Shown: positions 16,120-24,221 of the stretch, piece by piece | How positions within the stretch are numbered: position 1 is the stretch's first letter | Layout of the letters: every line of letters begins with the position of its first letter | Source: Nocardia wallacei | GTDB taxonomy: Bacteria; Actinomycetota; Actinomycetes; Mycobacteriales; Mycobacteriaceae | Length of the DNA stretch: 36,780 nt | Assembly (NCBI RefSeq): GCF_029868745.1 | Contig: NZ_JARWOP010000193.1 | Coordinates: 1 to 36,780 of the forward strand | Direction: 5' to 3' | Made by a program: the position numbers and the translations under genes | The notes under the pieces: model-generated | The model's database searches: none | The model's input: only the letters and a program-made list of their open reading frames with translations | What the model was told of the DNA's origin: nothing

Positions 16120-16148
16120 CGGTCGCAGAGAACGTGTTCGGCTGTGGT

Positions 16149-16304
16149 TTATGGCGAGTGCACCTCCATTCCGCTCGTGACCGTCGAGGCGGCGTTCTCG
16201 ACGGGGTAGGTGGCTCCGGCGGAGGCGTCCCCGAGCAGTTCCACGGCACCGGTGCCGGCTAGGAGCATTCCCGCGGTGATGAGGGTGAGCGTCGAACGCT
16301 TCAT
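16149..16304 (-). CDS. Small secreted peptide, 51 residues
   Basis: The peptide begins MKRSTLTLITAGMLLAGTGA, a textbook signal peptide: basic start, hydrophobic core, and a likely cleavage after a small residue around ASAG (28-31). The mature part would be only about 20 residues and ends MEVHSP. ATG 16304 has AAGGGAGAA 5-6 bases upstream. About 84% of codons end in G or C, as in neighbouring genes, which supports real coding. No family is recognised. It stands alone, between two hairpin terminators. It is too short for many gene callers. Confidence 0.65.
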   Translation of the reverse strand: MKRSTLTLITAGMLLAGTGAVELLGDASAGATYPVENAASTVTSGMEVHSP

Positions 16305-16449
16305 GGTCTTCTCCCTTGAGGGTGAGCGAGATCCAATGGGCTCGAACTATTGGTCGCCGACTTTGCCGACTGGACCGACGGTAGAACGCGAGCAATCTCC
16401 TAGACAACCCCTCGGTGCGCAATAGCACAGGTCTCGAAAATCGCGCTGC

Positions 16450-16477
16450 AGGTCACGGGCGTGTCGGTGACCTTTTT
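16450..16477. terminator. Hairpin with T-tract after the nitrobindin-like gene
   Basis: AGGTCAC (16450-16456) pairs with GTGACCT (16467-16473) around a 10-base loop and runs into TTTTT (16473-16477) on the plus strand. It lies immediately beyond the stop codon (16479-16481) of the minus-strand nitrobindin-like gene. The T-tract favours plus-strand termination, but the stem is symmetrical. Confidence 0.65.
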
Positions 16478-16478
16478 G

Positions 16479-16991
16479 TTATTCGGCCCGGCGCAGACTG
16501 GCGGCGAGATGATGCTGTTTCGGCTGTCCGGCGGCGGCCATCCGCAGGGTGTAATCGATGGTGTCGCCCGACAATCGGATCGAGCGGCCGAGCGCGGTCA
16601 CCAGCTTCGCGGTGGTGGTGCGGCCGATCTGGGTCGAGTCCAGTTCCAGGTGCAGGCCGCCGTCGGCGACGTCGACGCTGCCCTCGCAGATCTCGGTGAT
16701 CCCGGTCGGGTGGGCGAGAATCAGCTCGATGCGATCCGGTCCGGCGCAGCGCAGGTAGCCGGTCTCGGCGTGCAGCGAACGGCCGTCCTCGGCGTGCCGG
16801 GTGCGCTGGCGGTAGGTGAGGAACGGGCGGCCGACATGACCGAAGTGGACTTCCTCGTGGTAGTCGAACGCCTCGATCGTCGGATACTCCCCGTGGCCGG
16901 AGCCGCGCCAGACGCCCAGGAGCGGGGCGAGGTGGGCGATATCGGGATGGGGCGCGACGGCCGGCTGGGGTTCGAGCACGGCGGTCAGCAT
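16479..16991 (-). CDS. Nitrobindin-like heme-binding beta-barrel protein (DUF1794)
   Basis: The 170-residue protein has the family signature GxWxGxG as GVWRGSG at residues 26-32 and alternating strands typical of the small beta-barrel (ETGYLRCAGPDRIELILAHP, GLHLELDST). Bacterial nitrobindins bind ferric heme and are proposed to isomerise peroxynitrite to nitrate. H160 and H161 near the C-terminus are candidates for the heme ligand. It resembles mycobacterial Rv2717c. ATG 16991 has no clear ribosome binding site, so the mRNA may be leaderless; the frame is open further upstream but only this start gives a family-like N-terminus. Confidence 0.85.
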   Translation of the reverse strand: MLTAVLEPQPAVAPHPDIAHLAPLLGVWRGSGHGEYPTIEAFDYHEEVHFGHVGRPFLTYRQRTRHAEDGRSLHAETGYLRCAGPDRIELILAHPTGITEICEGSVDVADGGLHLELDSTQIGRTTTAKLVTALGRSIRLSGDTIDYTLRMAAAGQPKQHHLAASLRRAE

Positions 16992-17215
16992 AGTGGCCGC
17001 GGGCCGCGGTGGCGCGCGGACGACGCGCTGGTTCGGGTCGAATGCCGGTGACCCCGCTTGACACCTCGCACCCGCACGCAGCCCAACTGCGCGAACACGG
17101 ATCGCTCTGCAGGACACGCCGCGCGGAAACAGTGGGGTCGAACGATGTCCGCGTTTCCGGCCGTATGTCTGGTGAGATGAGACGAGCTGCCGTCGGCGCG
17201 GGGAGGTGGGAGGGG

Positions 17216-18037
17216 ATGGGGATCGATGTGACGACGCGAACCGAGCCACCGCGGCGTTCGGCGCTGCGGCAGTGCTGGGTACTGGCGATACGCCTGGTGC
17301 GGCCCTCGCTGCGCAACGGCGAGGTGCTGACGGCGCTGCTGTCCCCGGCCGTGTTCACGGTCGGGTTCTATGTGCCGCTGGATCGGGTGATGAACTTCGC
17401 CGGGCACGGACTCAGCAGTTATGCGCAATTCCTGATGCCGATGATCGTGATGCAGGCGGTGGCGTTCTGCGGCACCGCGGCGGCGTTCCGGTCGGCCACC
17501 GACGCGCGCGACGGTCTGGACACGCGATTCGCGACGATGCCGATGCCCGCGGCCGCGCCGCTGGTGGCCCGGACCGCGGCGGCGCTGTACCGGGTCGCGA
17601 TCGCGCTCGCGGCGGCGGTGGTGTGCGGCTACGCGATCGGGTTCCGGTTCTACGGCGGTGCCGGACAGACCGCCGCGTTTCTGTGTTTCGCCATGCTGCT
17701 CGGGCTGATGATGTGCCAGCTCGGCGATCTGCTGGGCGCGCTGTCGAAGAGTCCGGAGGCGACGACGCAGGTGCTGGTGCTGCCGCAACTGATCCTCGGC
17801 ATGGTGTCCACCGGGTTCGCGCCGGCGAGCCAGTTCCCGGACTGGATCCGGGGCTTCGCGCGTGATCAGCCGGTGTCGCAGTTCGTGGGCACGCTGCGGG
17901 TGCTGGCGGGTGACCGTTCCGGACGGGCCGGGGTGGCGAACTGGGCGTCGGCGGGGCCGGGGCTGGGTTGGACGCTGGCCGGCCTGGTCGCGTTCGGCGG
18001 CGCTTCGGTGCTGGTGGCGGTTCGGAGGCAGCGATGA
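17216..18037 (+). CDS. ABC-2 type transporter permease, first of a pair
   Basis: The 273-residue membrane protein shows about six hydrophobic segments (for example around LLSPAVFTVGFYVPL, YAQFLMPMIVMQAVAFCGTA, FLCFAMLLGLMMCQLGDLLG) and the ABC-2 pattern found in DrrB/DrrC-type exporters, including LVLPQLILGMVSTGFAPASQFPDWIRGFARDQP. ATG 17216 follows a GGGAGGTGGGAGG tract; GTG 17228 is an alternative. Its last four bases (ATGA) overlap the start of the second permease gene, so the two are translationally coupled and probably form a heterodimer. No ATPase gene is nearby, so the energising subunit must be encoded elsewhere. Substrate unknown. Confidence 0.85.
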   Translation: MGIDVTTRTEPPRRSALRQCWVLAIRLVRPSLRNGEVLTALLSPAVFTVGFYVPLDRVMNFAGHGLSSYAQFLMPMIVMQAVAFCGTAAAFRSATDARDGLDTRFATMPMPAAAPLVARTAAALYRVAIALAAAVVCGYAIGFRFYGGAGQTAAFLCFAMLLGLMMCQLGDLLGALSKSPEATTQVLVLPQLILGMVSTGFAPASQFPDWIRGFARDQPVSQFVGTLRVLAGDRSGRAGVANWASAGPGLGWTLAGLVAFGGASVLVAVRRQR

Positions 18038-18870
18038 CGACGAGCGCGGACGTGCGGCCGGGGTCGGCCACCGAGTTACCGGTGGTCGCGTTTCCGACCG
18101 AGACATGGCGGCTGCTGCTGCCGCAGACGGTCGTGCAGACGCGGCGGCTGCTGGTCCGCTGGCGCCGCGACCCCCTGACGATGGCGCAGTCGCTGCTGTT
18201 CCCGGCCTTGTTGCTGGTGATGCTGAATACCGTGCTGGGACGGCAGATTTCGGCGTTCTCGGGGGCGGACGCGCTGTACGGCTCGGTGCCGATGGTGACG
18301 CTGGTGTCGGTCATGTCGGGCTCGCTGGCCGGGGCGATCACGCTCGGCCGCGAGCGCGATGACGGTCTGCTGGCGCGGTTCTGGGTGCTGCCGGTGCACC
18401 GCGCGTCGGGATTGCTGGCGCGCATTCTCGCCGAGGGTGCGCGCATCCTGGCGTGCACGCTGGTGCTGTTCGGCGTCGGCCTGCTGCTGGGATTCCGGTT
18501 CCGCCAAGGACTTCCGGCCGCGGTGGCGCTGGTGGGGGTGCCGCTGATGTACGGTCTCGGTTTCGCGACCATGGTCACCGCCGTGGCGTCCTACACCGCC
18601 AAACCCGCGCTGGTGGAGGCGATTTCGCTGGGATCGTCGCTGCTGATGTTCTTCTCCACCGGGTTCGTGCCGCTGGCGGCCTATCCCGCGTGGGCGAAAC
18701 CGATTGTGGGGCACTCGCCGATGTCGTACGCGGTCGACGCCATGCGCGGGCTGTCGCTGGGAGGTCCGGTGCGGGGGCCGTTGCTGGCGACGGTCGCGTG
18801 GTCGGCGGGTGCGATGGTGGTGTTCGCGGTGCCCGCCGTCCTGGGCTACACGCGCGCGAGCCGGCGGTAG
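18034..18870 (+). CDS. ABC-2 type transporter permease, second of a pair
   Basis: The 278 residues have a cytoplasmic N-terminus ending in LLVRWRRDPL and six hydrophobic segments (SLLFPALLLVMLNTVLG, VPMVTLVSVMSGSLAGAITLG and others), with the motif GRERDDGLLARFWVLPVHR typical of DrrB-like ABC-2 permeases. The C-terminal part LLMFFSTGFVPLAAYPAWAK and the following HSPMSYAVDAMRGLSLGG are also characteristic of the family. ATG 18034 overlaps the preceding TGA. In mycobacteria, DrrA/B/C exporters move large lipids; a role of that kind is possible but not shown. The gene is convergent with the following regulator, with 12 bases between them. Confidence 0.87.
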   Translation: MTTSADVRPGSATELPVVAFPTETWRLLLPQTVVQTRRLLVRWRRDPLTMAQSLLFPALLLVMLNTVLGRQISAFSGADALYGSVPMVTLVSVMSGSLAGAITLGRERDDGLLARFWVLPVHRASGLLARILAEGARILACTLVLFGVGLLLGFRFRQGLPAAVALVGVPLMYGLGFATMVTAVASYTAKPALVEAISLGSSLLMFFSTGFVPLAAYPAWAKPIVGHSPMSYAVDAMRGLSLGGPVRGPLLATVAWSAGAMVVFAVPAVLGYTRASRR

Positions 18871-18882
18871 TTCCGGCCGGGT

Positions 18883-19743
18883 CTATCGCAAGTCGTCGGC
18901 TACTCGGGCTACCAGGTTGGTGGAATCGCGGGGGCTCAGGGCCATGGCGCGGAGTTGGTCGAACATCACGCCGAAGCGGCGGATCTCGTTGTGGCCCTCC
19001 ACGATATCGTCGCCGGCGATGCCCTCGACGTACACGAGTTCGGGGTCGGCGGGGTCGTGGAAGTCCAGGACGACGAAGGAGCCGACCATCGCCGGGTGCG
19101 CGCCCGCGTCGAACGGCAGCACCTGCAGGATGACGTTGCGCTTCTCCGCTTCCTCGACCAGTCGCAGTAGCTGGCCCCGCATCACCTCGCGGCCGCCGAC
19201 GACGCGCCGGATCGCCGCCTCGTCCAGCACCACCCACAGCTCCAGTGGCTCCTCCTTGGCGAGCAGCTTGGCGCGTTCGAAGCGGGCGCGCAGGCGCTGT
19301 TCGATCACCGCGGTCTCGACCTTGGGCATCGCGGTATCCAGCACCGCCCACGCATACTGCTCGGTTTGCAGGAGTCCGGGGATGAACGACGTCTGGAACA
19401 GCCGGGCCGAGAGCGCCTCGGTCTCGAAGTTGATGTAGGCGGCGTACACCTCCGAGACCGCCGCCTCGAACGGCCGTGACATGCCGGGCTTTTGCGCCTC
19501 TTGGAGCAGTTGCAGCGCGTCCGACCGCTGCGATTCCTCGATGCCGTACAGGTCCAGCATCGCCATCAGAGTGCGGCGCTGCGGTCGCGCCTGCGCCGTC
19601 TCGATGCGGTACAGCGTGGTGACGTTGATGCCGGTGCGGGCGCTGACGACCTCCTTGCTGATCCCGGCGTTCTCGCGCATCTCCTGTAGAAGTGCGGCCA
19701 ATCGCCTGAGCTGGACCGTCAACACCGTCCGCTTGCCTGCCAT
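18883..19743 (-). CDS. XRE-type helix-turn-helix regulator with DUF5753 domain
   Basis: The 286-residue protein begins with a helix-turn-helix domain (about 8-70; LAALLQEMRENAGISKEVVS and RTGINVTTLYRIETAQARP). A DUF5753 domain follows (about 95-275), with the typical IPGLLQTEQYAWAVL and LDEAAIRRVVGG segments. Such Scr1-like regulators are abundant in Streptomyces and Nocardia and often pair with a small DUF397 protein; no DUF397 gene is present here. ATG 19743 has AGAGGAGAA about 8 bases upstream. It is transcribed away from the sulfhydrylase gene behind it, in the same direction. Targets unknown. Confidence 0.9.
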   Translation of the reverse strand: MAGKRTVLTVQLRRLAALLQEMRENAGISKEVVSARTGINVTTLYRIETAQARPQRRTLMAMLDLYGIEESQRSDALQLLQEAQKPGMSRPFEAAVSEVYAAYINFETEALSARLFQTSFIPGLLQTEQYAWAVLDTAMPKVETAVIEQRLRARFERAKLLAKEEPLELWVVLDEAAIRRVVGGREVMRGQLLRLVEEAEKRNVILQVLPFDAGAHPAMVGSFVVLDFHDPADPELVYVEGIAGDDIVEGHNEIRRFGVMFDQLRAMALSPRDSTNLVARVADDLR

Positions 19744-19868
19744 CGTGCCCGTTCTCCTCTGAACGTGCCGCCTCTGTTGTGGCCTTCGCGTACGCCCGAG
19801 CGGCACTGTCGGCTTGCCGCGCCGGGCCCTTGTCGAGCTCGAGCATAACCATTGCGCCCGCGAAAGAT

Positions 19869-19899
19869 GCCCCGCCACCGGAAAAGCTGGTGGCGGGGC
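19869..19899 (-). terminator. Hairpin terminator after the sulfhydrylase gene
   Basis: GCCCCGCCACC (19869-19879) and GGTGGCGGGGC (19889-19899) form a perfect 11-bp GC-rich stem with a 9-base loop. On the minus strand it is followed by ATCTTTC. It lies about 100 bases beyond the end (20002) of the minus-strand metY-like gene. Confidence 0.7.
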
Positions 19900-20001
19900 G
19901 ACGGTTCGAGGCAAGCCTGATGACGGGGCAACGGTCCGAGCCGACTCGGTGGGTGAGGTCGAGCCGGCTCGGTGGTGCGCCGAAAAGGCTTGTGGGCGAG
20001 G

Positions 20002-21330
20002 CTATTCCGCAGCGGCGGCGAAACCGGTGCGCAGGTCCTCGAGGATGTCGTCGAGGCCCTCGATGCCGACGGCGAGGCGGACCAGGCCCGGGGTGACGCC
20101 GGAGGCCAGCTGCTCCTCGGGGGTCAACTGGGAGTGCGTGGTCGAGGCGGGGTGGATGACCAGCGAGCGGACGTCACCGATATTGGCGACGTGGCTGTGC
20201 AGGGTCAGCGCGTCCACGAACTTCTTGCCCGCGTCGACGCCGCCGGCCAGCTCGAAGCCGATGATCGCGCCGGTTCCCTTGGGCGCCAGCTGCTTTCCGC
20301 GCTCGTACCACGGCGACGACGGCAGTCCGGCATACGACACCGAGGTGACTTCCGTTCGCTCGGTGAGGAATTCGGCCACGGCCTGGGCGTTCTGCACGTG
20401 CCGCTCCACCCGCAGGCTGAGGGTTTCCAGGCCCTGGCTGATCAGGAACGCGTTGAACGGCGAGATCGCCGCGCCGAGGTCGCGCAGCAGCTGCACCCGG
20501 GCCTTGAGCGCGAAGGCGGGCGCGCCCAGTTCGGCGAACACCACGCCGTGGTAGCTGGGGTCGGGCGTGGTGAAGCCGGGGAAGCGGGACTTGCCGTCGG
20601 CGTCGGTGACCGTCCAGTCGAAGGTGCCGCCGTCGATGATCACGCCGCCGATGGCCGCGCCGTGGCCGCCGAGGTACTTCGTGGCCGAGTGCACCACGAT
20701 GTCCGCGCCGTGCCGCAGCGGCTGGATCAGGTACGGGGTGGGCACGGTGTTGTCGACGATCAGCGGCAGCCCCGCGGCGTGCGCGACCTCCGCGATGCCG
20801 GGGATGTCGAAAATGTGGTTCTGCGGGTTGGAGACCGTCTCGCCGTACAGCGCCTTGGTGTTCGGGCGGATCGCCGCGCGCCACTGCTCGAGGTCGTCCG
20901 GGTCCTCGACGAAGCTGACCTCGACCCCCAGCTTCGGCAGCGTGTAGTGGAAGAGGTTGTAGGTGCCGCCGTACAGCCGCGGGCTGGAGACGATGTGGTC
21001 GCCCGCGTTCGCGATATTGAGGATCGCGAAGGTCTCCGCCGCTTGTCCGGAGGCCAGCAACAGCGCGGCGACTCCGCCTTCCAGCGCCGCGATCCGCTGC
21101 TCCACGGCGTCCTGGGTCGGGTTGATGATGCGGGTGTAGATGTAGCCGGGCTCGGTGAGACCGAACAGCGCCGCGGCGTGGTCGGTGTCGCGGAAGGTGT
21201 AGGAGGTGGTCTGGTAGATCGGCAGGGCGCGGGCGTTGGTGGTGCCGTCGGGCACCTGGCCCACATGGACCTGCTTGGTTTCGAAGGTCCAGTTCTGGGA
21301 CGGGTCGGCCGGTGCGGCGGGGTCGGTCAT
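20002..21330 (-). CDS. metY: O-acetyl-L-homoserine sulfhydrylase
   Basis: This is a PLP-dependent enzyme of the Cys/Met metabolism family that makes homocysteine (or methionine) from O-acetylhomoserine and sulfide. The 442 residues match bacterial MetY/Rv3340. The lysine that binds PLP is K218 in HSATKYLGGHG; D193 in LIVDNTVPTPY contacts the pyridine ring; SGQAAET (94-100) binds the phosphate. ATG 21330 has GGAGA about 5 bases upstream. In several actinobacteria this gene has a SAM riboswitch; I looked at 21331-21571 and saw no match to the conserved SAM-IV core, so I do not call one. The companion metX gene is not in the window. Confidence 0.93.
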   Translation of the reverse strand: MTDPAAPADPSQNWTFETKQVHVGQVPDGTTNARALPIYQTTSYTFRDTDHAAALFGLTEPGYIYTRIINPTQDAVEQRIAALEGGVAALLLASGQAAETFAILNIANAGDHIVSSPRLYGGTYNLFHYTLPKLGVEVSFVEDPDDLEQWRAAIRPNTKALYGETVSNPQNHIFDIPGIAEVAHAAGLPLIVDNTVPTPYLIQPLRHGADIVVHSATKYLGGHGAAIGGVIIDGGTFDWTVTDADGKSRFPGFTTPDPSYHGVVFAELGAPAFALKARVQLLRDLGAAISPFNAFLISQGLETLSLRVERHVQNAQAVAEFLTERTEVTSVSYAGLPSSPWYERGKQLAPKGTGAIIGFELAGGVDAGKKFVDALTLHSHVANIGDVRSLVIHPASTTHSQLTPEEQLASGVTPGLVRLAVGIEGLDDILEDLRTGFAAAAE

Positions 21331-21571
21331 CGGGGTCTCCTGGCGGTGTGGATACGGATGTCGAGCGGGCGTGCGGCCTCGGCTCGCCGCCCGCGTCCCT
21401 GTCGATACGGCATGAACGGAACTACATCTCGCCGACCGGCGGCATTGTTTGAATCGGCTGGATTCGAACTCCACGTGCGTGTCGCGGGTTCGTGCGGGCG
21501 TGTCGCCGGTTCGCAGCAGGTTCCCAGGAATCGGCCAGGCTTCTCACCGCTCGGATTGGGAGACTCCCGCG

Positions 21572-23533
21572 GTGACTGTGACCGCGACCGTGTTCCCCGA
21601 ACCGCCGCCCGCCCGCCGCCGGGATCGCCTGGCCCTGGCGGCCCTGCTCGGCGTGACCGCGGCGGCGTACCTGTGGAACATCGGCGTCAACGGCATGGGC
21701 AACGGGTTCTACGCCGCGGCCGCGTGGGCGGGGTCGCGGAACTGGGAGTCCCTGCTGTTCGGATCGCTGGATCCGGGCAATTTCATCACCGTCGACAAGC
21801 CGCCGGTGTCGCAGTGGGTGATGGGTTTGTCGGGGCAGCTGTTCGGTTTCGGCAGTGCGAGCATGCTGGCGCCGCAGGCGCTGATGGCGGTGGCGACCGT
21901 GGCGCTGCTGTACGGGATGGTCACGCGGGTCACCGGCGCTCGCGGCGCCGGGCTGCTGGCGGGGCTGGTCTTCGCGGTGACGCCGGTGGCGGCGTTGATG
22001 TTCCGGTTCGACAATCCCGACGCCGTGATGGTGCTGCTGATGACCGCCGGGGCGTACTGCGTGGTCCGCGCGCTGCCGCGGGCGGACGTGCGCTGGCTGG
22101 CGGCCGCCGGGGTGGCACTGGGTTTCGCGTTCCTGGCCAAGATGCTCGAGGGACTGATGGTGCTGCCCGCGCTGGCACCGGTGTATCTGCTGGCCGCGCC
22201 GACGACGCTGGGAAAACGGTTGCTGCACTTGCTCACTGCCGCCGCCGCGCTGGTCGTCTCCGCCGGGTGGTACGTGTTGCTGACTATGCTGTGGCCGGTG
22301 TCGGAGCGGCCGTATCTGGCGGGCTCACGGAACAACACGTTCATGGATCTGGTGTTGGGCTACAACGGATTCGAGCGCATCCTCGGACGTTCGCACCGGG
22401 GGCGCAGGCCCTTCGAACTGCCGGCGGGGTACGAGATGCCGCATCTCGGCGGGCCGGGCGGATTCGGGTCCGGTGCCGGGCCTACGCGCCTGTTCACCGG
22501 GGAGATCGGTTTCGAGATCTCCTGGCTGCTCCCCGCCGCTGTGGTCGCCTTCGGGCTGGTGCTGGTATCCCGGGGCCGGTCGCCGCGTACCGATCCAATG
22601 CGTTGCGCGGCTTTGCTGTTCGGGCTGTGGCTGCTCGTGGACGGGGTCGCGTTCGCCACGATGCGGGGCGGCATGCACGCCTATTACACGCTGGCGATCG
22701 CGCCCGCTGTCGCGGGTTGTTTCGCGCTCGGCGTACACGAGGTCTGGCAGCGGCGGGGCACCGCGTTCGGCCGGATCGGTGGCGCCGCACTGGTTCTCGC
22801 GGGTGGTGTGTGGGCCTTCGTGGTGTTGCAGCGCAACGGCGGGTGGCAGCCGTGGTTGCGCTGGGTGGTTCTGGTGGCGGCGGTGGCGGTCGTGCTCGGA
22901 CTGCTGACGACGCTGGTTCCGGTGGCAGCGCGGCGGGTACCGCGTGGTGTCGTCGCCATGCTGCTGGCGGCCGGCGTGATCGCGAGCCTGGCCGGGTCGA
23001 CCGCGTACGCGGCGGCCACACTGCCGCAATCACACACCGGGGGAAGCCCGTCCGTCGGCCCGGCCCACGCCGAACCATCAGGTAACGCTTCGCCTTTCCG
23101 GGGCGCCATGAGCGCGTTCCGTGGCGACGGCGACACCGATCCTCGGCTCATCGCCATGCTGCGAGCGACCACCACGCAGTGGTCGGCCGCGATCGACCGC
23201 TCCTCTCCCGCCGCCGGGCTCGAATTGGCAAGTCGCACAGCGGTCATCGCCCTCGGCGGCTTCACCTCTGCGGACCCCGTGCCGACCCTGCCGCAGTTCC
23301 AGGACCTCGTGCGCGAGCACCGCGTCACCTACTACCTCGCCCCGGAGGTGCGGTTGCCCGATTCGTGGCGGACCGCGCCGCCACCCGAATCCTCAGTTGC
23401 GCAGGGAGATCCAGTTGCCGAGCTATGGCATCCGGTCGGCGACACCGACATCTACAACTGGGTATCCCAGCACTACACCGCCCAGCACATGAACGGACTG
23501 GCCGTCTACGACCTCACCGCCGCGCCGCACTGA
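21572..23533 (+). CDS. Membrane glycosyltransferase, GT39/ArnT-like (PMT_2 family)
   Basis: The 653-residue polytopic membrane protein has an N-terminal membrane helix after a basic stretch, then the extracytoplasmic loop FYAAAAWAGSRNWESLLFGSLDPGNFITVDKPPVSQW in which the acidic/DKPP motif marks the GT-C family. The loop RFDNPDAVMVLL and many later helices follow. A soluble C-terminal region (about 500-653) includes TDIYNWVSQHY. Relatives in mycobacteria and Streptomyces are annotated as mannosyltransferase-like, using a polyprenyl-phosphate sugar donor. Acceptor unknown. GTG 21572 is chosen because GGGAGA lies 8 bases before it. The gene is convergent with the TetR gene, only 5 bases apart, with no clear terminator between. 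Confidence 0.85.
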   Translation: MTVTATVFPEPPPARRRDRLALAALLGVTAAAYLWNIGVNGMGNGFYAAAAWAGSRNWESLLFGSLDPGNFITVDKPPVSQWVMGLSGQLFGFGSASMLAPQALMAVATVALLYGMVTRVTGARGAGLLAGLVFAVTPVAALMFRFDNPDAVMVLLMTAGAYCVVRALPRADVRWLAAAGVALGFAFLAKMLEGLMVLPALAPVYLLAAPTTLGKRLLHLLTAAAALVVSAGWYVLLTMLWPVSERPYLAGSRNNTFMDLVLGYNGFERILGRSHRGRRPFELPAGYEMPHLGGPGGFGSGAGPTRLFTGEIGFEISWLLPAAVVAFGLVLVSRGRSPRTDPMRCAALLFGLWLLVDGVAFATMRGGMHAYYTLAIAPAVAGCFALGVHEVWQRRGTAFGRIGGAALVLAGGVWAFVVLQRNGGWQPWLRWVVLVAAVAVVLGLLTTLVPVAARRVPRGVVAMLLAAGVIASLAGSTAYAAATLPQSHTGGSPSVGPAHAEPSGNASPFRGAMSAFRGDGDTDPRLIAMLRATTTQWSAAIDRSSPAAGLELASRTAVIALGGFTSADPVPTLPQFQDLVREHRVTYYLAPEVRLPDSWRTAPPPESSVAQGDPVAELWHPVGDTDIYNWVSQHYTAQHMNGLAVYDLTAAPH

Positions 23534-23538
23534 GGCGG

Positions 23539-24111
23539 CTACGGGCGGAGGCCGGCCAGCACGACCGTGAGGGCGTGGTTCGGGGCGCCGCGGCGGTGGG
23601 CGCGGCGTTCCGCGGTGGCGGCGCCGACGAGGAGATCCATGGCGTCGGCGGTATCGAGGTCGGAACGGACCGTGCCGGCGTGCTGGGCGCGCCGGAGCAA
23701 GGTGTCGAACTGTGCGCGGAATTGATCCCGAACCTCTTCGGAGACAACGGCTTCCGTGCCCGTCTCCAGCGTCTCGCAGAGTGCCTGATTCAGCGCTACC
23801 TCGCCGACCAGTCGAGTGAAGTAGTCGAGGAAGGTCCGGCCCGGGTCGGCTTCGGCCGCCGCTAGGCCTTGCGCGTCCTCGACGAACTGCTCGAGGCGGC
23901 CGCGCAGCACCGCCTCGTACAGGGCCTCCCGGGTGGGGAAGTGCCGGTAGACGGTGCCGACGCCGACTCCGGCGCGGCGCGCGATCTCGTCGAAGGACAC
24001 CGAAAGACCCTCGGCGGAGAGCATGTCGCGGGCGGTGGCCAGCACCAGGTCGCGATTGCGGCGAGCGTCCGCGCGCATCGGTTTGGAGGCCTGGGCAGCT
24101 TGGTCGACCAC
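23539..24111 (-). CDS. TetR family repressor, divergent from an NmrA-like gene
   Basis: The 190-residue protein has an N-terminal TetR helix-turn-helix (about 14-60: VSFDEIARRAGVGVGTVYRHFPTREALYEAVL) and a helical ligand-binding domain. GTG 24111 is favoured because it gives the normal length ahead of the first helix; no ribosome binding site is visible, so it may be leaderless. ATG 24078 is an alternative. It lies divergent from the NAD(P)-binding protein at 24222 and the 110 bases between them contain two matching palindromes, a typical autoregulated TetR arrangement. Confidence 0.88.
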   Translation of the reverse strand: MVDQAAQASKPMRADARRNRDLVLATARDMLSAEGLSVSFDEIARRAGVGVGTVYRHFPTREALYEAVLRGRLEQFVEDAQGLAAAEADPGRTFLDYFTRLVGEVALNQALCETLETGTEAVVSEEVRDQFRAQFDTLLRRAQHAGTVRSDLDTADAMDLLVGAATAERRAHRRGAPNHALTVVLAGLRP

Positions 24112-24132
24112 GCGTCGATCGTACCTGCGGTA

Positions 24133-24184
24133 TTGCGAAGCGGAGAGATCTCTCCGTATAGTGCCAATCGGAGAGAATTCTCCG
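24133..24184 (+). promoter_or_regulatory. Promoter with two TetR-type operators
   Basis: CGGAGAGATCTCTCCG (24141-24156) is a perfect 16-base palindrome. A second, near-identical site, CGGAGAGAATTCTCCG, follows at 24169-24184, 28 bases downstream. The first lies inside the spacer of a likely promoter, TTGCGA (24133-24138), 18 bases, TATAGT (24157-24162), reading toward the NmrA-like gene; the second would cover the transcription start. Binding of the neighbouring TetR to both would block transcription of both divergent genes. Confidence 0.75.
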
Positions 24185-24221
24185 ATTATTTCGCAGGGCG
24201 GCAAGCCGAGGAGGAACCGCA

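Noticed and set aside
21455..21500. A T-arm-like segment (GGATTCGAACTCC) that suggested a tRNA gene
   Set aside because: No matching acceptor, D-arm or anticodon arm could be built on either strand around it.
21331..21571. A possible SAM riboswitch ahead of the sulfhydrylase gene
   Set aside because: I could not find the conserved core of the SAM-IV type or another SAM class by eye; a covariance-model search would decide.
19972..23085. A very long (1037-codon) plus-strand frame across metY and the glycosyltransferase gene
   Set aside because: Gly/Arg-rich shadow without domains, overlapping two well-supported genes in other frames.
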